NCBI GenBank assembly: GCA_029884335.1
Contig: JAOUIA010000002.1
Coordinates: forward strand, 1-34,473
DNA length: 34,473 nucleotides
Reading direction: 5' to 3'
Origin: Betaproteobacteria bacterium
GTDB lineage: Bacteria; Pseudomonadota; Gammaproteobacteria; Burkholderiales; Casimicrobiaceae
The notes below the pieces were generated by a model. The model ran no database searches and was not told the DNA's origin. It saw only the letters and a list, made by a program, of their open reading frames with translations. The position numbers and the translations under genes were made by a program. Each line of letters opens with the position of its first letter. Position 1 is the first letter of the stretch. Of this stretch, positions 8,483 through 15,677 are shown piece after piece.

Positions 8483-9676
8483 TCAGGGCGTCGAGCTGTT
8501 GCTGGCGATCCTGACCTCGATCTGGCAGACGATCGTGCCGAAGGCCGGCGTTGCCCCGGCCCCGTCGGCGAACAGGCCGAAGCGATAGGTCGTGGTCGTC
8601 GCGAGGTCGAGGGGCGGCGCGAGCACCGTGGCGGCGGCGACCTGTCCGGCGGCAGCCGTCGCGATCGTCGGGAACTGATCGACCAGCCAGTTGCCGACGT
8701 AGTTCCACGTCGCGCCGTTGTCCGTCGTGTAGCGCCAGTAGGCCTGAAGGGTGGCGGGCGCGCCGGTGGGTTGCGCGGCGAGCGTACCGGTGAAGCGGGC
8801 CGTGCGCGGGAAAGCCAGAGTTGTGTAGTTCGCCGTCTCGCAGAGCAGCGTGCCGGGCGCCGCCGCCGCCAGCGTGACACTGGCGAGCTGAGCCTGCCGA
8901 TGTCGAACATCTGTCGCAAGCGCTGATCCGAGACGGTTCATGAACAGCGCCATCTGCGCACGGGTCACGCCACTGGTCGGACAGTACTGGGTCGCCGTGC
9001 AGCCTAGCGTGATGCCGCGGTTGCGCAACCACTGGGCCGAAGGGCAGTAAGTCTCGCTGTCGAGCACGTCGGTGAAGCCGGCGCACTCCCCGGCCACCGC
9101 CGCAAGGTTGAGGCGCACGTTGTCGTAGTACTGCACGTTGGCAGGGCTGTTCGTGTTGCCTGCCGCGAACCCGAAACGCGTCGGCGTGCCGCCGCCGAAG
9201 CTGGGCTGAGCGGGGCCCGTGCCCTGAATCAAGGGAAAGCTCGCGGGATTGAAGGTGCCGTTGAACGAGAGCGTGGTGAACGACGTCCGGACGCCGGTCA
9301 CGCCCAGGTTCGCCGCGTACAGTGCCCCGCCCTGCTCGACGACTAGCTGGATCGCCTGGCCGTCACCGATGATGCCCGCCCCCGCCAGCACGTCAAGCGT
9401 CAGCGTGAAGGTGGTGCCGCTGATCGCCGCGGTCGTCGAATAGTCATTCCGGAAGCCGAAGCCATACCCGGTGGCGCCGGTGTTCGTGCTCGTCCCGATC
9501 GCCATGCGTGCGCCCGGGTTCCCCCCGGAAGGCTCCCGACCGGCCGAAGCCGTCGAATTTCCGTGCCACCCGAAGGTCCAGTTCAGGAACTCGCCGTCGG
9601 TGAAGACGATCCCGGCCGTCGCCGGAAGCGGAAGGGCGATGAATGACGCCAGAAGGAGGGTGAGTAGCATTCGCAT
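8483..9676 (-). CDS. Secreted SLH-like domain protein, long paralogue with N-terminal beta domain
   Basis: 397-aa exported protein. The signal peptide covers residues 1-21 (MRMLLTLLLASFIALPLPATAG). Residues about 24-195 are a Gly/Thr/Asn-rich beta-sandwich-like region (FLNWTFGWHGNS, FTLTLDVLAGAG, YYDNVRLNL) that resembles carbohydrate-binding or PEP-CTERM-type ectodomains. No C-terminal PEP-CTERM anchor is present. Next come one SLH-like unit (CAGFTDVLDSETYCPSAQWL, GVTRAQMALFMNRLGSAL) and the C-terminal domain shared with the neighbouring paralogue (WRYTTDNGATWNYVGNWLVD, YRFGLFADGAG). It has the same orientation as the short paralogue, with 283 bp between them. That gap holds no gene I can support and may carry a separate promoter for the short copy. 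ATG 9670 is a possible alternative start. Confidence 0.8.
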   Translation of the reverse strand: MRMLLTLLLASFIALPLPATAGIVFTDGEFLNWTFGWHGNSTASAGREPSGGNPGARMAIGTSTNTGATGYGFGFRNDYSTTAAISGTTFTLTLDVLAGAGIIGDGQAIQLVVEQGGALYAANLGVTGVRTSFTTLSFNGTFNPASFPLIQGTGPAQPSFGGGTPTRFGFAAGNTNSPANVQYYDNVRLNLAAVAGECAGFTDVLDSETYCPSAQWLRNRGITLGCTATQYCPTSGVTRAQMALFMNRLGSALATDVRHRQAQLASVTLAAAAPGTLLCETANYTTLAFPRTARFTGTLAAQPTGAPATLQAYWRYTTDNGATWNYVGNWLVDQFPTIATAAAGQVAAATVLAPPLDLATTTTYRFGLFADGAGATPAFGTIVCQIEVRIASNSSTP

Positions 9677-9847
9677 CGTCGGTCTCGCGTTGGATGTCGG
9701 GGCGCGGTCGTGGCGGCCGCGGCGAGATCTTGCAATACGGCGTCGATGGCGCGCAAGACGCATCCGCGCTGCTGCCACGGCGCACCGCCGCGTCGCGTCC
9801 TTGCGGCAGGCTGTCCTTGCGTTGCGATTCCGTGGTGAAATCTCCCG

Positions 9848-12025
9848 ATGCGAGAAGATGCTCGATCTTCGGGAGAGCGCGCCTACCTGGACGTCGGCGC
9901 CGGCGACGCCGAGGCGCCGGCCAACGCGATCCCGAACGTCCTCGCCAACCTCGTCGAGACGGAGACCTGGCGCAACGCGGCGACGGTGATCCTCGCGCTG
10001 CTGATGACCGGGCTGGGGTGGTGGGCGTTCAACGGCGTGCGCGGCGCGATGGCGGCAACGCAGGTCGCGGGGCTCGATGCCATCGTCGCCGCGGTCGTGC
10101 GCGGGCTCGACGTGTGGGCGAACGAGTACCGGCTCGAGGCCGCGCGCATGGCCGCCGAGCCGGGCATCGCGCAACGTTCGCTGCGCCTGATCGAAGCCGC
10201 GCGCGCGGGGCTCACCGCGGCTTGCGGCCGACCCGAGGACGCGGAATTGCGCGAACGCGTGCGCACGCTCGCGCAGGCTCCGGACGTCGTGGCGTTCGTC
10301 CTGCTCGACCGCGAAGGCCGCGCGCTGGCCTCGAGCCTGCCGTTGCCCTGCGGCGAGCGCGTGCGCGCCGCCGAGTTCCGCCAGCGCCTCGACCGCGCGC
10401 TCGACGGCACGCCGCAGTTCGTGCCGCCGCGGCCGGACCCGCAGCTCGTCTACGAGCGGACGGCGGAGGAGGGGCGGCGTCCGCTCGCATGGCTGCTGGC
10501 GCCGCTGCGCTCGCCCGACCGGCAGGTCGCCGGCGTCCTTGCGCTGGGCGTGCTGGCCGATCGCGAGTTCGCGCGCCTGTTCGCGTCCGCGCGGTCCGGC
10601 TGGACCACGGAAGCGTATGCGTTCGGCGATGACGGACTGCTGGTGACCTCGCCGCGCCTGGGGAGCGAGCTGGTGGAGGCCGGCGTGTACGCCGGGCACG
10701 CCGGCTCCCCGGTGTTCGCCGTGCCCGTGCGCGATCCGGGCGGCGACCTGATGGCGGGCTTCCAGCCGCAGCTCGAACCCGCGGCGCGTCCCTTCACGCA
10801 GGCCGCAGCGCTGGCCCTCGCATCGCGCGGAAAGCTTGAGGCGGAGCAGCGCGGCACGCTGCCCGAGCCCTATCGCAGCTACACCGGGCGCGAAGTGCTC
10901 GGAGCGTGGCGCCGGCTGCCCGACTACGACCTTGCGATCGTCGCCGAGCGCGGCACCGAGGAGGCGTTCGCGGCGCTGCGCTACCTGCGCGTCGCGTTCG
11001 CCGTGATCGGCGGCTTCGTCGTCATCTCGATGATCGCGGCACTGTCGTCGGGCCTGTCGCTTGCGCGCCTGCGCCGGCAGTTCGGCCGCCTGCAGCGGCT
11101 CGGCGCCTACACGATCGAGGGCGAGATCTCCGAGGGCGGCATGGCGAACATCTACCTCGCGCGCCACTCGATGCTGAAGCGGCGCACCGCGGTCAAGGTC
11201 CTGAAGAAGACGATCGGCTCCGACGAGTTCGTGCACCGCTTCGAGCGCGAGGTGCAGTTCGCGAGCCAGCTGCGCCACCCGAACAACGTGCAGATCTACG
11301 ACTTCGGGCGCACGCGCGAGGGGCAGCCGTACTACGTGATGGAGTACCTGCACGGCGTCACGCTGACCGAGCTCGTCGACGACTCGGGGCCGGTGCCTCC
11401 CGGGCGCACGATCCACGTCCTGCGCCAGGTCGCCGCGGCGCTGCGCGAGGCGCACCACCTCGGCCTCGTCCACCGCGACGTCAAGCCCGACAACGTCATG
11501 CTCTGCCGCCGCGGCGAGGACGACTTCGTCAAGCTGCTCGACTTCGGGCTGGTGAAGGACGTCGAGAACGAGCAGACGCGCGACGTGACCAAGCAGCTGC
11601 GCGTCCTCGGCACCCCGCGCTACATGTCGCCCGAGCGCATCCGCGATCCCGCCGACGTCGACGCACGCTCGGACATCTACGCGCTGGGCGCGGTCGGCTA
11701 CTTCCTCCTCACCGGCCGCCATGCGTTCGACAGCGAGGACAGCACCGACATCGGCCAGCAGGTGCTGCACAGGCCGGCGCCCCGCGTCCGCGAGTCGCAG
11801 CCCGCGGTGCCCCAGGCGCTCGACGCGCTGATCGCGGCGTGCATGGAGAAGGAGCGCACGCGCCGCCCCGCCTCGGCGCAGGCGTTCATCGACGCGCTCG
11901 ACCGCATCGCGAGCCCGCTGGCGTGGACGCAGCGCGACGCGACAGCGTGGTGGGAGGACTACGAGGCGCAGCGCAAGCCGTCCGCGGCCGGCGACGGCGC
12001 GGCGCAGCAGAAGCCATCGGGGTGA
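9848..12025 (+). CDS. Membrane Ser/Thr protein kinase with extracytoplasmic sensor domain
   Basis: 725-aa Hanks-type kinase in an uncommon order, with the sensor first and the kinase last. A short cytoplasmic N-terminus leads to transmembrane helix 1 (about 44-65). A periplasmic region of about 310 residues looks like a Cache-type sensor (FVLLDREGRALASSLP, AYAFGDDGLLVTSPR). Transmembrane helix 2 is at about 380-402. The kinase domain spans about 421-690 and all catalytic motifs are intact: glycine loop GEISEGGMANIYLA, the TAVKVLKK lysine, HRDVKPDN near 543, DFG near 565, and GTPRYMSPE. It is therefore expected to be active, phosphorylating Ser/Thr on cytoplasmic targets in response to an external ligand. 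It is divergent from the SLH-like pair, 171 bp away, which may be functionally linked. No PP2C phosphatase or FHA gene is visible nearby. Confidence 0.93.
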   Translation: MREDARSSGERAYLDVGAGDAEAPANAIPNVLANLVETETWRNAATVILALLMTGLGWWAFNGVRGAMAATQVAGLDAIVAAVVRGLDVWANEYRLEAARMAAEPGIAQRSLRLIEAARAGLTAACGRPEDAELRERVRTLAQAPDVVAFVLLDREGRALASSLPLPCGERVRAAEFRQRLDRALDGTPQFVPPRPDPQLVYERTAEEGRRPLAWLLAPLRSPDRQVAGVLALGVLADREFARLFASARSGWTTEAYAFGDDGLLVTSPRLGSELVEAGVYAGHAGSPVFAVPVRDPGGDLMAGFQPQLEPAARPFTQAAALALASRGKLEAEQRGTLPEPYRSYTGREVLGAWRRLPDYDLAIVAERGTEEAFAALRYLRVAFAVIGGFVVISMIAALSSGLSLARLRRQFGRLQRLGAYTIEGEISEGGMANIYLARHSMLKRRTAVKVLKKTIGSDEFVHRFEREVQFASQLRHPNNVQIYDFGRTREGQPYYVMEYLHGVTLTELVDDSGPVPPGRTIHVLRQVAAALREAHHLGLVHRDVKPDNVMLCRRGEDDFVKLLDFGLVKDVENEQTRDVTKQLRVLGTPRYMSPERIRDPADVDARSDIYALGAVGYFLLTGRHAFDSEDSTDIGQQVLHRPAPRVRESQPAVPQALDALIAACMEKERTRRPASAQAFIDALDRIASPLAWTQRDATAWWEDYEAQRKPSAAGDGAAQQKPSG

Positions 12026-12051
12026 CCGCGCGCTCCGGGGCGCCCGGTCAC
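12022..12051. terminator. Long GC hairpin at the kinase stop codon
   Basis: Thirty bases fold on themselves: GTGACCG-C-GCGC-T-CC pairs with its mirror GG-G-GCGC-C-CGGTCAC, leaving one C-C mismatch and one T-G pair. The kinase TGA stop is inside the left arm. It lies between the convergent kinase and 22-aa mini-protein genes. No T-tract is present. Confidence 0.5.
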
Positions 12052-12067
12052 CCGGCGATTCCCTGGG

Positions 12068-12136
12068 TCAGGGCTTGGGCTTCTTCGGCTGCTTGGGCTT
12101 CTTCGGTTCCTTCTTCTGCTTGTCGCGGTTGCCCAT
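12068..12136 (-). CDS. 22-aa Lys/Pro-rich mini-protein
   Basis: A 22-codon frame from ATG 12136 to TGA 12068. It opens MGNRDKQKKEPKK and continues as a Lys-Pro repeat (KPKQPKKPKP); nearly half the residues are Lys and about a quarter Pro. GAGGAG sits 8-9 nt before the ATG, the best ribosome site in the neighbourhood. I recall similar tiny MGNR-K-rich proteins from other betaproteobacteria, but I cannot give a family name. The strong positive charge suggests binding to nucleic acid, ribosome or membrane lipid; this is inference. It lies downstream of the ankyrin gene on the same strand, with a 114-bp gap. Confidence 0.55.
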   Translation of the reverse strand: MGNRDKQKKEPKKPKQPKKPKP

Positions 12137-12250
12137 GCGATTGGCTCCTCGGCTCGATCGTGTGACGGCTCGTGCCGCGCGCCCTCGGCGCACGGCCGCC
12201 GCAATAGTGCAGCCTGCGGAAGCCGCGCGCAATGTCCGCCTTGCCGCGCT

Positions 12251-12970
12251 TCAGCGCGCGCCGGCTTTCTCCAGCACGGCGGCCATCGCCCGATAGCCTC
12301 GTGAGCGCGCCAGCGCCAGCGGCGTCGCCCCGTTGCGATCCGGCAAGTTGACGTTCGCGCCCGCCCCGACCAGCGCTTCGAGCGTGGCGAGGTGTGCCGG
12401 CCCGCCATCGCCGAGCACGATCGACTCGATCAGCGCGGTCCAGCCGAGGTTGTTGACGTGGTCGAGCGGCGCACCGGCCTTGATCAGGCGCCGCACGACC
12501 TCGGCGTGCCCGAGGTGCGCGGCGGCGATAAGCGCCGTCCCGTCGTAGCGGCTGGTGACGTTGCGCGCGCTGCAGCCCAGCGCAAGTCCGGCGTCCAGCG
12601 CGGGCAGGTCGTTGGCGACCGCCGCGATCGTCACGACGTCGTAGCGATCGCCTTCGAGCGCATTGGGATCCGCACCTGCCCTGACCAGCGCCCGCATCGC
12701 CTCCACGTGGCCGCCGAATGCCGCGACGTGCAGCGGCGTGCGGCCGTTCGCGTCGCGGGCGTCGACGCGCTCTCCGGCCGTGGCCAGCTGCGCGATCCGC
12801 ACGGCGTCCCCCCGGGAGGCGGCGGCGAACAGGCCCGTGTACGCGCTCTTCTCCGCGGCCCCCGGCGCGCGCTGCGCCGTGGCGTCGCCCGGCAGCACGA
12901 AGAACGCGATCGCCAGCACGGCGATGGCGCGCCCCGCCGCGCTGCGCGTGGCAACCGATTCGCGTACCAT
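12251..12970 (-). CDS. Exported ankyrin-repeat protein
   Basis: 239-aa protein with a basic N-terminus and hydrophobic segment (AIAVLAIAFFVLPGDATAQ), which reads as a signal peptide cut near residue 33. About five ankyrin units follow: AYTGLFAAASRGDAVRIAQLATAG, NGRTPLHVAAFGGHVEAMRALVRAG, a degenerate unit around YDVVTIAAVANDLPALDAGLALG, GTALIAAAHLGHAEVVRRLIKAG, and a final pair ending NGATPLALARSRGYRAMAAVLEKAG. Such periplasmic ankyrin proteins bind other proteins; some protect against peroxide or inhibit proteases. The partner is unknown. ATG 12970 is 48 bp from the divergent HtrA-like PDZ gene, so both probably share a compact promoter region. This raises the possibility that the two act together. 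Confidence 0.85.
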   Translation of the reverse strand: MVRESVATRSAAGRAIAVLAIAFFVLPGDATAQRAPGAAEKSAYTGLFAAASRGDAVRIAQLATAGERVDARDANGRTPLHVAAFGGHVEAMRALVRAGADPNALEGDRYDVVTIAAVANDLPALDAGLALGCSARNVTSRYDGTALIAAAHLGHAEVVRRLIKAGAPLDHVNNLGWTALIESIVLGDGGPAHLATLEALVGAGANVNLPDRNGATPLALARSRGYRAMAAVLEKAGAR

Positions 12971-13018
12971 CGAGCGATCCGGGCCGCGCAGCGGTCCGCG
13001 CAACCGCACAGGCCTTCC

Positions 13019-13993
13019 TTGTCCGCTCCCGAACGCTGGGCGTTCCCGCCCGAGTTGCAGCCACGGGCCGAGGACCTCGCGTACGACCTCGCGGCCGCGC
13101 TCGACGCGGTGGTGACCGTTCACGCCAAGATTCCCGAGGACGCGTTCACCGCCGGCATCCTGGGCACCGAGCGCATCGGCAGCGCCACCGCGATCCGCGA
13201 CGACGGGCTGCTGCTCACCATTGGCTATCTCGTCACCGAAGCCGAGACGATCTGGCTGACCGACAGCCGCGGGAGGGTCGTCCCGGGCCACCCGCTCGCC
13301 GTCGATTTTGCGACCGGGCTGGCGCTGCTGCAACCGCTCGAGCGATTGCCGGCGAAGCCGCTGCCGCGCGGCAGCGCCGCCTCGCTGGTCCCCGGCGACC
13401 CGGTCACCGTGCTCGGGCGAGGTGGCCTGGCGCATTCGCTGTCGGCCGAGCTCTACGCCAAGCGCGAGTTCGCCGGCTACTGGGAGTACCTGCTGGACGA
13501 GGCCCTGTTCACCACGCCCCTGCATCCCGAGTGGAGCGGAGCCGCGCTGGTCGACGAGCGCGGGCGGCTGGTCGGCGTGGGCTCGCTGTTCCTGCAGGAG
13601 CAGTCCGGCGAGAGGGAGGTGCGCGGCAACATGTTCGTGCCCGTCGATGCTCTCGCGCCGATCGAGGGCGACCTGGTGCGCTATGGCCGCGCGCGCCGCC
13701 CGTCGCGCCCGTGGCTGGGGCTGTACGTCGCCGAGGCCGAGCACCGGCTCGGCGTGCAGGGGCTGGTGCGCAACGGGCCGGCGTTCGAGGCCGGCGTGCG
13801 GCTGGGCGACGTCATCGTCGCGGCCGGCGGCGTCAAGGTGGCCGCGCTCGCCGACTTCTACCGCCTCGTCTGGTCGCAGGGCGAGGCGGGCGCCCGCATC
13901 CCGCTGCTGCTCGAACGCGGCGGCGCTCCGGTCGAGGTGGTCGTGCGTTCCGGCAACCGCGAGGACTTCCTGCGCCGTCCCTCGCTGCAGTAG
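13019..13993 (+). CDS. HtrA-like trypsin/PDZ protein with degenerate catalytic site
   Basis: About 324 aa. Residues 25-220 follow the two-barrel trypsin-like pattern of HtrA/DegP (GSATAIRDDGLLLTIGYLVTEAETIWLTDSRGRVVPGHPLAVDFATGLALLQ), and a PDZ domain follows at about 231-315 (RPWLGLYVAEAE, NGPAFEAGVRLGDVIVAAGGVKV). Key catalytic positions are changed. Where HtrA has the His of T-N-x-H-V, this protein has TIGYLV, and the G-N-S-G-G-P serine loop is replaced by EWSGAALVD. It is therefore probably a binding or chaperone-like pseudoprotease. No signal peptide is evident. TTG 13019 is chosen because no ATG or GTG lies between the divergent ankyrin gene start and the conserved N-terminus. The exact start is uncertain. 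Confidence 0.78.
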   Translation: MSAPERWAFPPELQPRAEDLAYDLAAALDAVVTVHAKIPEDAFTAGILGTERIGSATAIRDDGLLLTIGYLVTEAETIWLTDSRGRVVPGHPLAVDFATGLALLQPLERLPAKPLPRGSAASLVPGDPVTVLGRGGLAHSLSAELYAKREFAGYWEYLLDEALFTTPLHPEWSGAALVDERGRLVGVGSLFLQEQSGEREVRGNMFVPVDALAPIEGDLVRYGRARRPSRPWLGLYVAEAEHRLGVQGLVRNGPAFEAGVRLGDVIVAAGGVKVAALADFYRLVWSQGEAGARIPLLLERGGAPVEVVVRSGNREDFLRRPSLQ

Positions 13994-14106
13994 CAGGCCA
14001 GCGTCGGAGCGCAGCGCGCAGCGCTCTGCCCGTGCAAGTGCCTCCCTGCCCCTGATCTGCGCGCGCCGTGCGAGAATCCGCGGCTTTCCGCCCCAGGGGA
14101 GATGCC

Positions 14107-14979
14107 ATGCCTGCGCCCGTGGACGACCGCATCCTGCGCCTGTTCGACGAGTACACGCACGCGCCGCTGCCGCGCCGCGTCTTCCTGGAGCGACTGACCG
14201 CGCTCGCCGGAAGCGCCGCGGCCGCCGCGGCGATCCTGCCGCTCCTCGACAGCAACTACGCGCACGCCGCGGTGCCACCCGACGACGCGCGCCTCGCCGC
14301 TTCGCGCGTGTCGTACCCGGCGCCCGCCGGGACGATGGGCGGCTACCTCGTCGTTCCGAAGGCGGGCGCAGGCAAGCGCGGGGGCGTGGTCGTGATCCAC
14401 GAGAACCGCGGGCTCACGCCGCACATCGAGGACGTGGCCCGGCGCGTGGCGCTCGCCGGCTTCAACGCGCTCGCCATCGACCTCCTCGCGCCGCACGGCG
14501 GCACGCCCGCCGACGAGGACAAGGGGCGCGAGCTGTTCGCGGCGAAGGTGGATCGCAACGCGGCCTGGCGCGACGTGGCGCCCGCCGTCGCGCTGCTCGC
14601 GGGACGTCCGGACGCGAACGGCAAGGTCGCGGCGATGGGGTTCTGCTTCGGCGGCGGCCTGGTCAACGACCTCGCGGTGAACGTCCCCGCGCTCGCCGCC
14701 GGCGTGGTCTTCTACGGACGCGCGCCCAACGCCGCCGACGTGCCGCGCATCCGCGCTGCGATGCTGCTGCACTACGCCGGCAACGACCCCGGCATCAATG
14801 CCGGCATGGCCGGCTACGAGGCCGCGCTCAAGTCGGCAGGCGTGCGCTTCGAGCAGCACGTCTACGAAGGCGCGCAGCACGCTTTCCACAACGACACCAC
14901 GGGGGCGCGCTACGACAAGGCGGCGGCCGAGCTTGCGTGGTCACGCAGCGTGGCGTTCCTGAAGCGCGAGATAGGCTGA
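14107..14979 (+). CDS. Dienelactone hydrolase family protein, Tat-exported
   Basis: 290-aa alpha/beta hydrolase of the dienelactone hydrolase (carboxymethylenebutenolidase) family. The N-terminus carries a twin-arginine type signal: PRRVFLERLTALAG followed by an Ala-rich hydrophobic run to about residue 55. Catalytic elements are all present: the Glu of HENRGL (E99), nucleophile Cys in GFCFGGG (C180), Asp in NDPGIN (D227) and His in HAFHND (H258). ATG 14107 with AGGGGAG upstream is preferred to GTG 14068. Classical dienelactone hydrolase is cytoplasmic and acts in chlorocatechol breakdown. Exported Tat-type members such as this one have unclear substrates. No catechol pathway genes are adjacent. 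It is convergent with the CBS-domain gene. Confidence 0.9.
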   Translation: MPAPVDDRILRLFDEYTHAPLPRRVFLERLTALAGSAAAAAAILPLLDSNYAHAAVPPDDARLAASRVSYPAPAGTMGGYLVVPKAGAGKRGGVVVIHENRGLTPHIEDVARRVALAGFNALAIDLLAPHGGTPADEDKGRELFAAKVDRNAAWRDVAPAVALLAGRPDANGKVAAMGFCFGGGLVNDLAVNVPALAAGVVFYGRAPNAADVPRIRAAMLLHYAGNDPGINAGMAGYEAALKSAGVRFEQHVYEGAQHAFHNDTTGARYDKAAAELAWSRSVAFLKREIG

Positions 14980-14997
14980 CGCGCGCGACCGCGCGCG
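14980..14997. terminator. CG-repeat hairpin after dienelactone hydrolase gene
   Basis: Alternating CG tracts separated by AC (14988-14989) form a self-complementary stem directly after the stop. They lie between convergent genes, as at the other convergent junctions here, and no T-tract follows. Alternating CG of this kind is weak evidence in such GC-rich DNA. Confidence 0.3.
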
Positions 14998-15036
14998 CCG
15001 GTTCGCGCGGAGAGGTCGACGACTCCGTGCAGCGGG

Positions 15037-15441
15037 CTACGCGGCGCCGAGCGGCGCCTGCCGGTCGGTGTTGAGCTCGACGAAGCGCCTGAAGATGTCG
15101 CTCTCGGTGATGATGCCGACGACACGTCCCTGATCCATCACCGGCAGGCCGCTGATGCGGCGCTCGAGCATCGTCGCCGCCGCCTCGGTGAGCGTCATCT
15201 CCGGCGTGGCGGTCACCACCTCGTGCGTCATGAAGTCGTCGAGCTCGACGTGCGACGCGGGAAACCGCGAGGCCGCGAGCAGGAGGTCGCGCTCGACGAC
15301 GATGCCAACCAGCCGGTCGGCGCGATCGAGAACGGGCAGGCGGCGCAGGCGCCTCTCCTGCATGAGCTGCAACGCCTGCTGGAAGTCGGCGTCCTCGCGG
15401 ATCGTCACCGCGGGACTCGACATGCGGGTCCGAACGAACAT
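15037..15441 (-). CDS. CBS-domain pair protein
   Basis: 134-aa stand-alone Bateman module. CBS motif 1 is at about residues 6-60 (MSSPAVTIREDADFQQALQLM, RRLPVLDRADRLVGIVVERDLL). Motif 2 is at about 70-125 (FMTHEVVTATPEMTLTEAAATMLERRISGLPVMDQGRVVGIITESDIFRRFVE). Such modules bind adenine nucleotides and sense energy state or regulate partner proteins. There is no fused output domain. ATG 15441 has a strong GAGGAGGAGG ribosome site, whereas the longer frame upstream lacks family similarity. It is divergent from feoB across about 200 bp that hold an FNR box, so oxygen-dependent control is possible for this gene too. The target of regulation is unknown. Confidence 0.9.
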   Translation of the reverse strand: MFVRTRMSSPAVTIREDADFQQALQLMQERRLRRLPVLDRADRLVGIVVERDLLLAASRFPASHVELDDFMTHEVVTATPEMTLTEAAATMLERRISGLPVMDQGRVVGIITESDIFRRFVELNTDRQAPLGAA

Positions 15442-15604
15442 CGCCTCCTCCTCTGGCCTGGCCGATCTCGGCACGGCCTTCCCCTTTTGCGATTCTGCCC
15501 GCCTCGCCGCGCGGCAGCGCGCCCGCGAACGGAATCGTTGACCCCGCACAATCCGCAGGTGCCGGCGCGCTGCCGGAAAAGCATTCCCGCTGCCGGACGC
15601 CGGG

Positions 15605-15618
15605 TTGATTCTCGTCAA
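15605..15618. promoter_or_regulatory. FNR/ANR box upstream of feoB
   Basis: TTGAT-TCTC-GTCAA matches the FNR/ANR consensus TTGAT-N4-ATCAA at nine of ten defined positions. Its centre (15611.5) is 41.5 bp upstream of a start site near 15653 that is inferred independently from the -10 hexamer. This is the standard class II activator position, and it implies activation of feoB under low oxygen. Confidence 0.72.
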
Positions 15619-15640
15619 GCGCGCCGCACGCCGGCGGCGA

Positions 15641-15646
15641 TAGCAT
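15641..15646 (+). promoter_or_regulatory. -10 element of the feoBA promoter
   Basis: TAGCAT matches TATAAT at four of six positions, including the key first T, A and last T. With a start site near 15653 it occupies -12 to -7. There is no -35 hexamer, but the FNR box replaces it at -41.5. An upstream in-frame ATG at 15645 lies within this element and so would not be transcribed. Confidence 0.55.
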
Positions 15647-15647
15647 G

Positions 15648-15666
15648 AATGCGAATCGTTCCCATT
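15648..15666. promoter_or_regulatory. Fur box over the feoB transcription start
   Basis: AATGCGAATCGTTCCCATT agrees with the 19-bp form AATGAGAATCATTCTCATT at 16 positions. It is a palindrome with arms GAATG-n-GAA and TTC-n-CATTC. It covers about -5 to +14 relative to the inferred start, a typical repressor position, and indicates iron-dependent repression of feoBA. Confidence 0.72.
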
Positions 15667-15677
15667 CCTGGGCGGAG

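Noticed and set aside
15645-15647. ATG 15645 as the feoB start
   Set aside because: It falls inside the inferred -10 hexamer, upstream of the Fur box, and lacks a good ribosome site.
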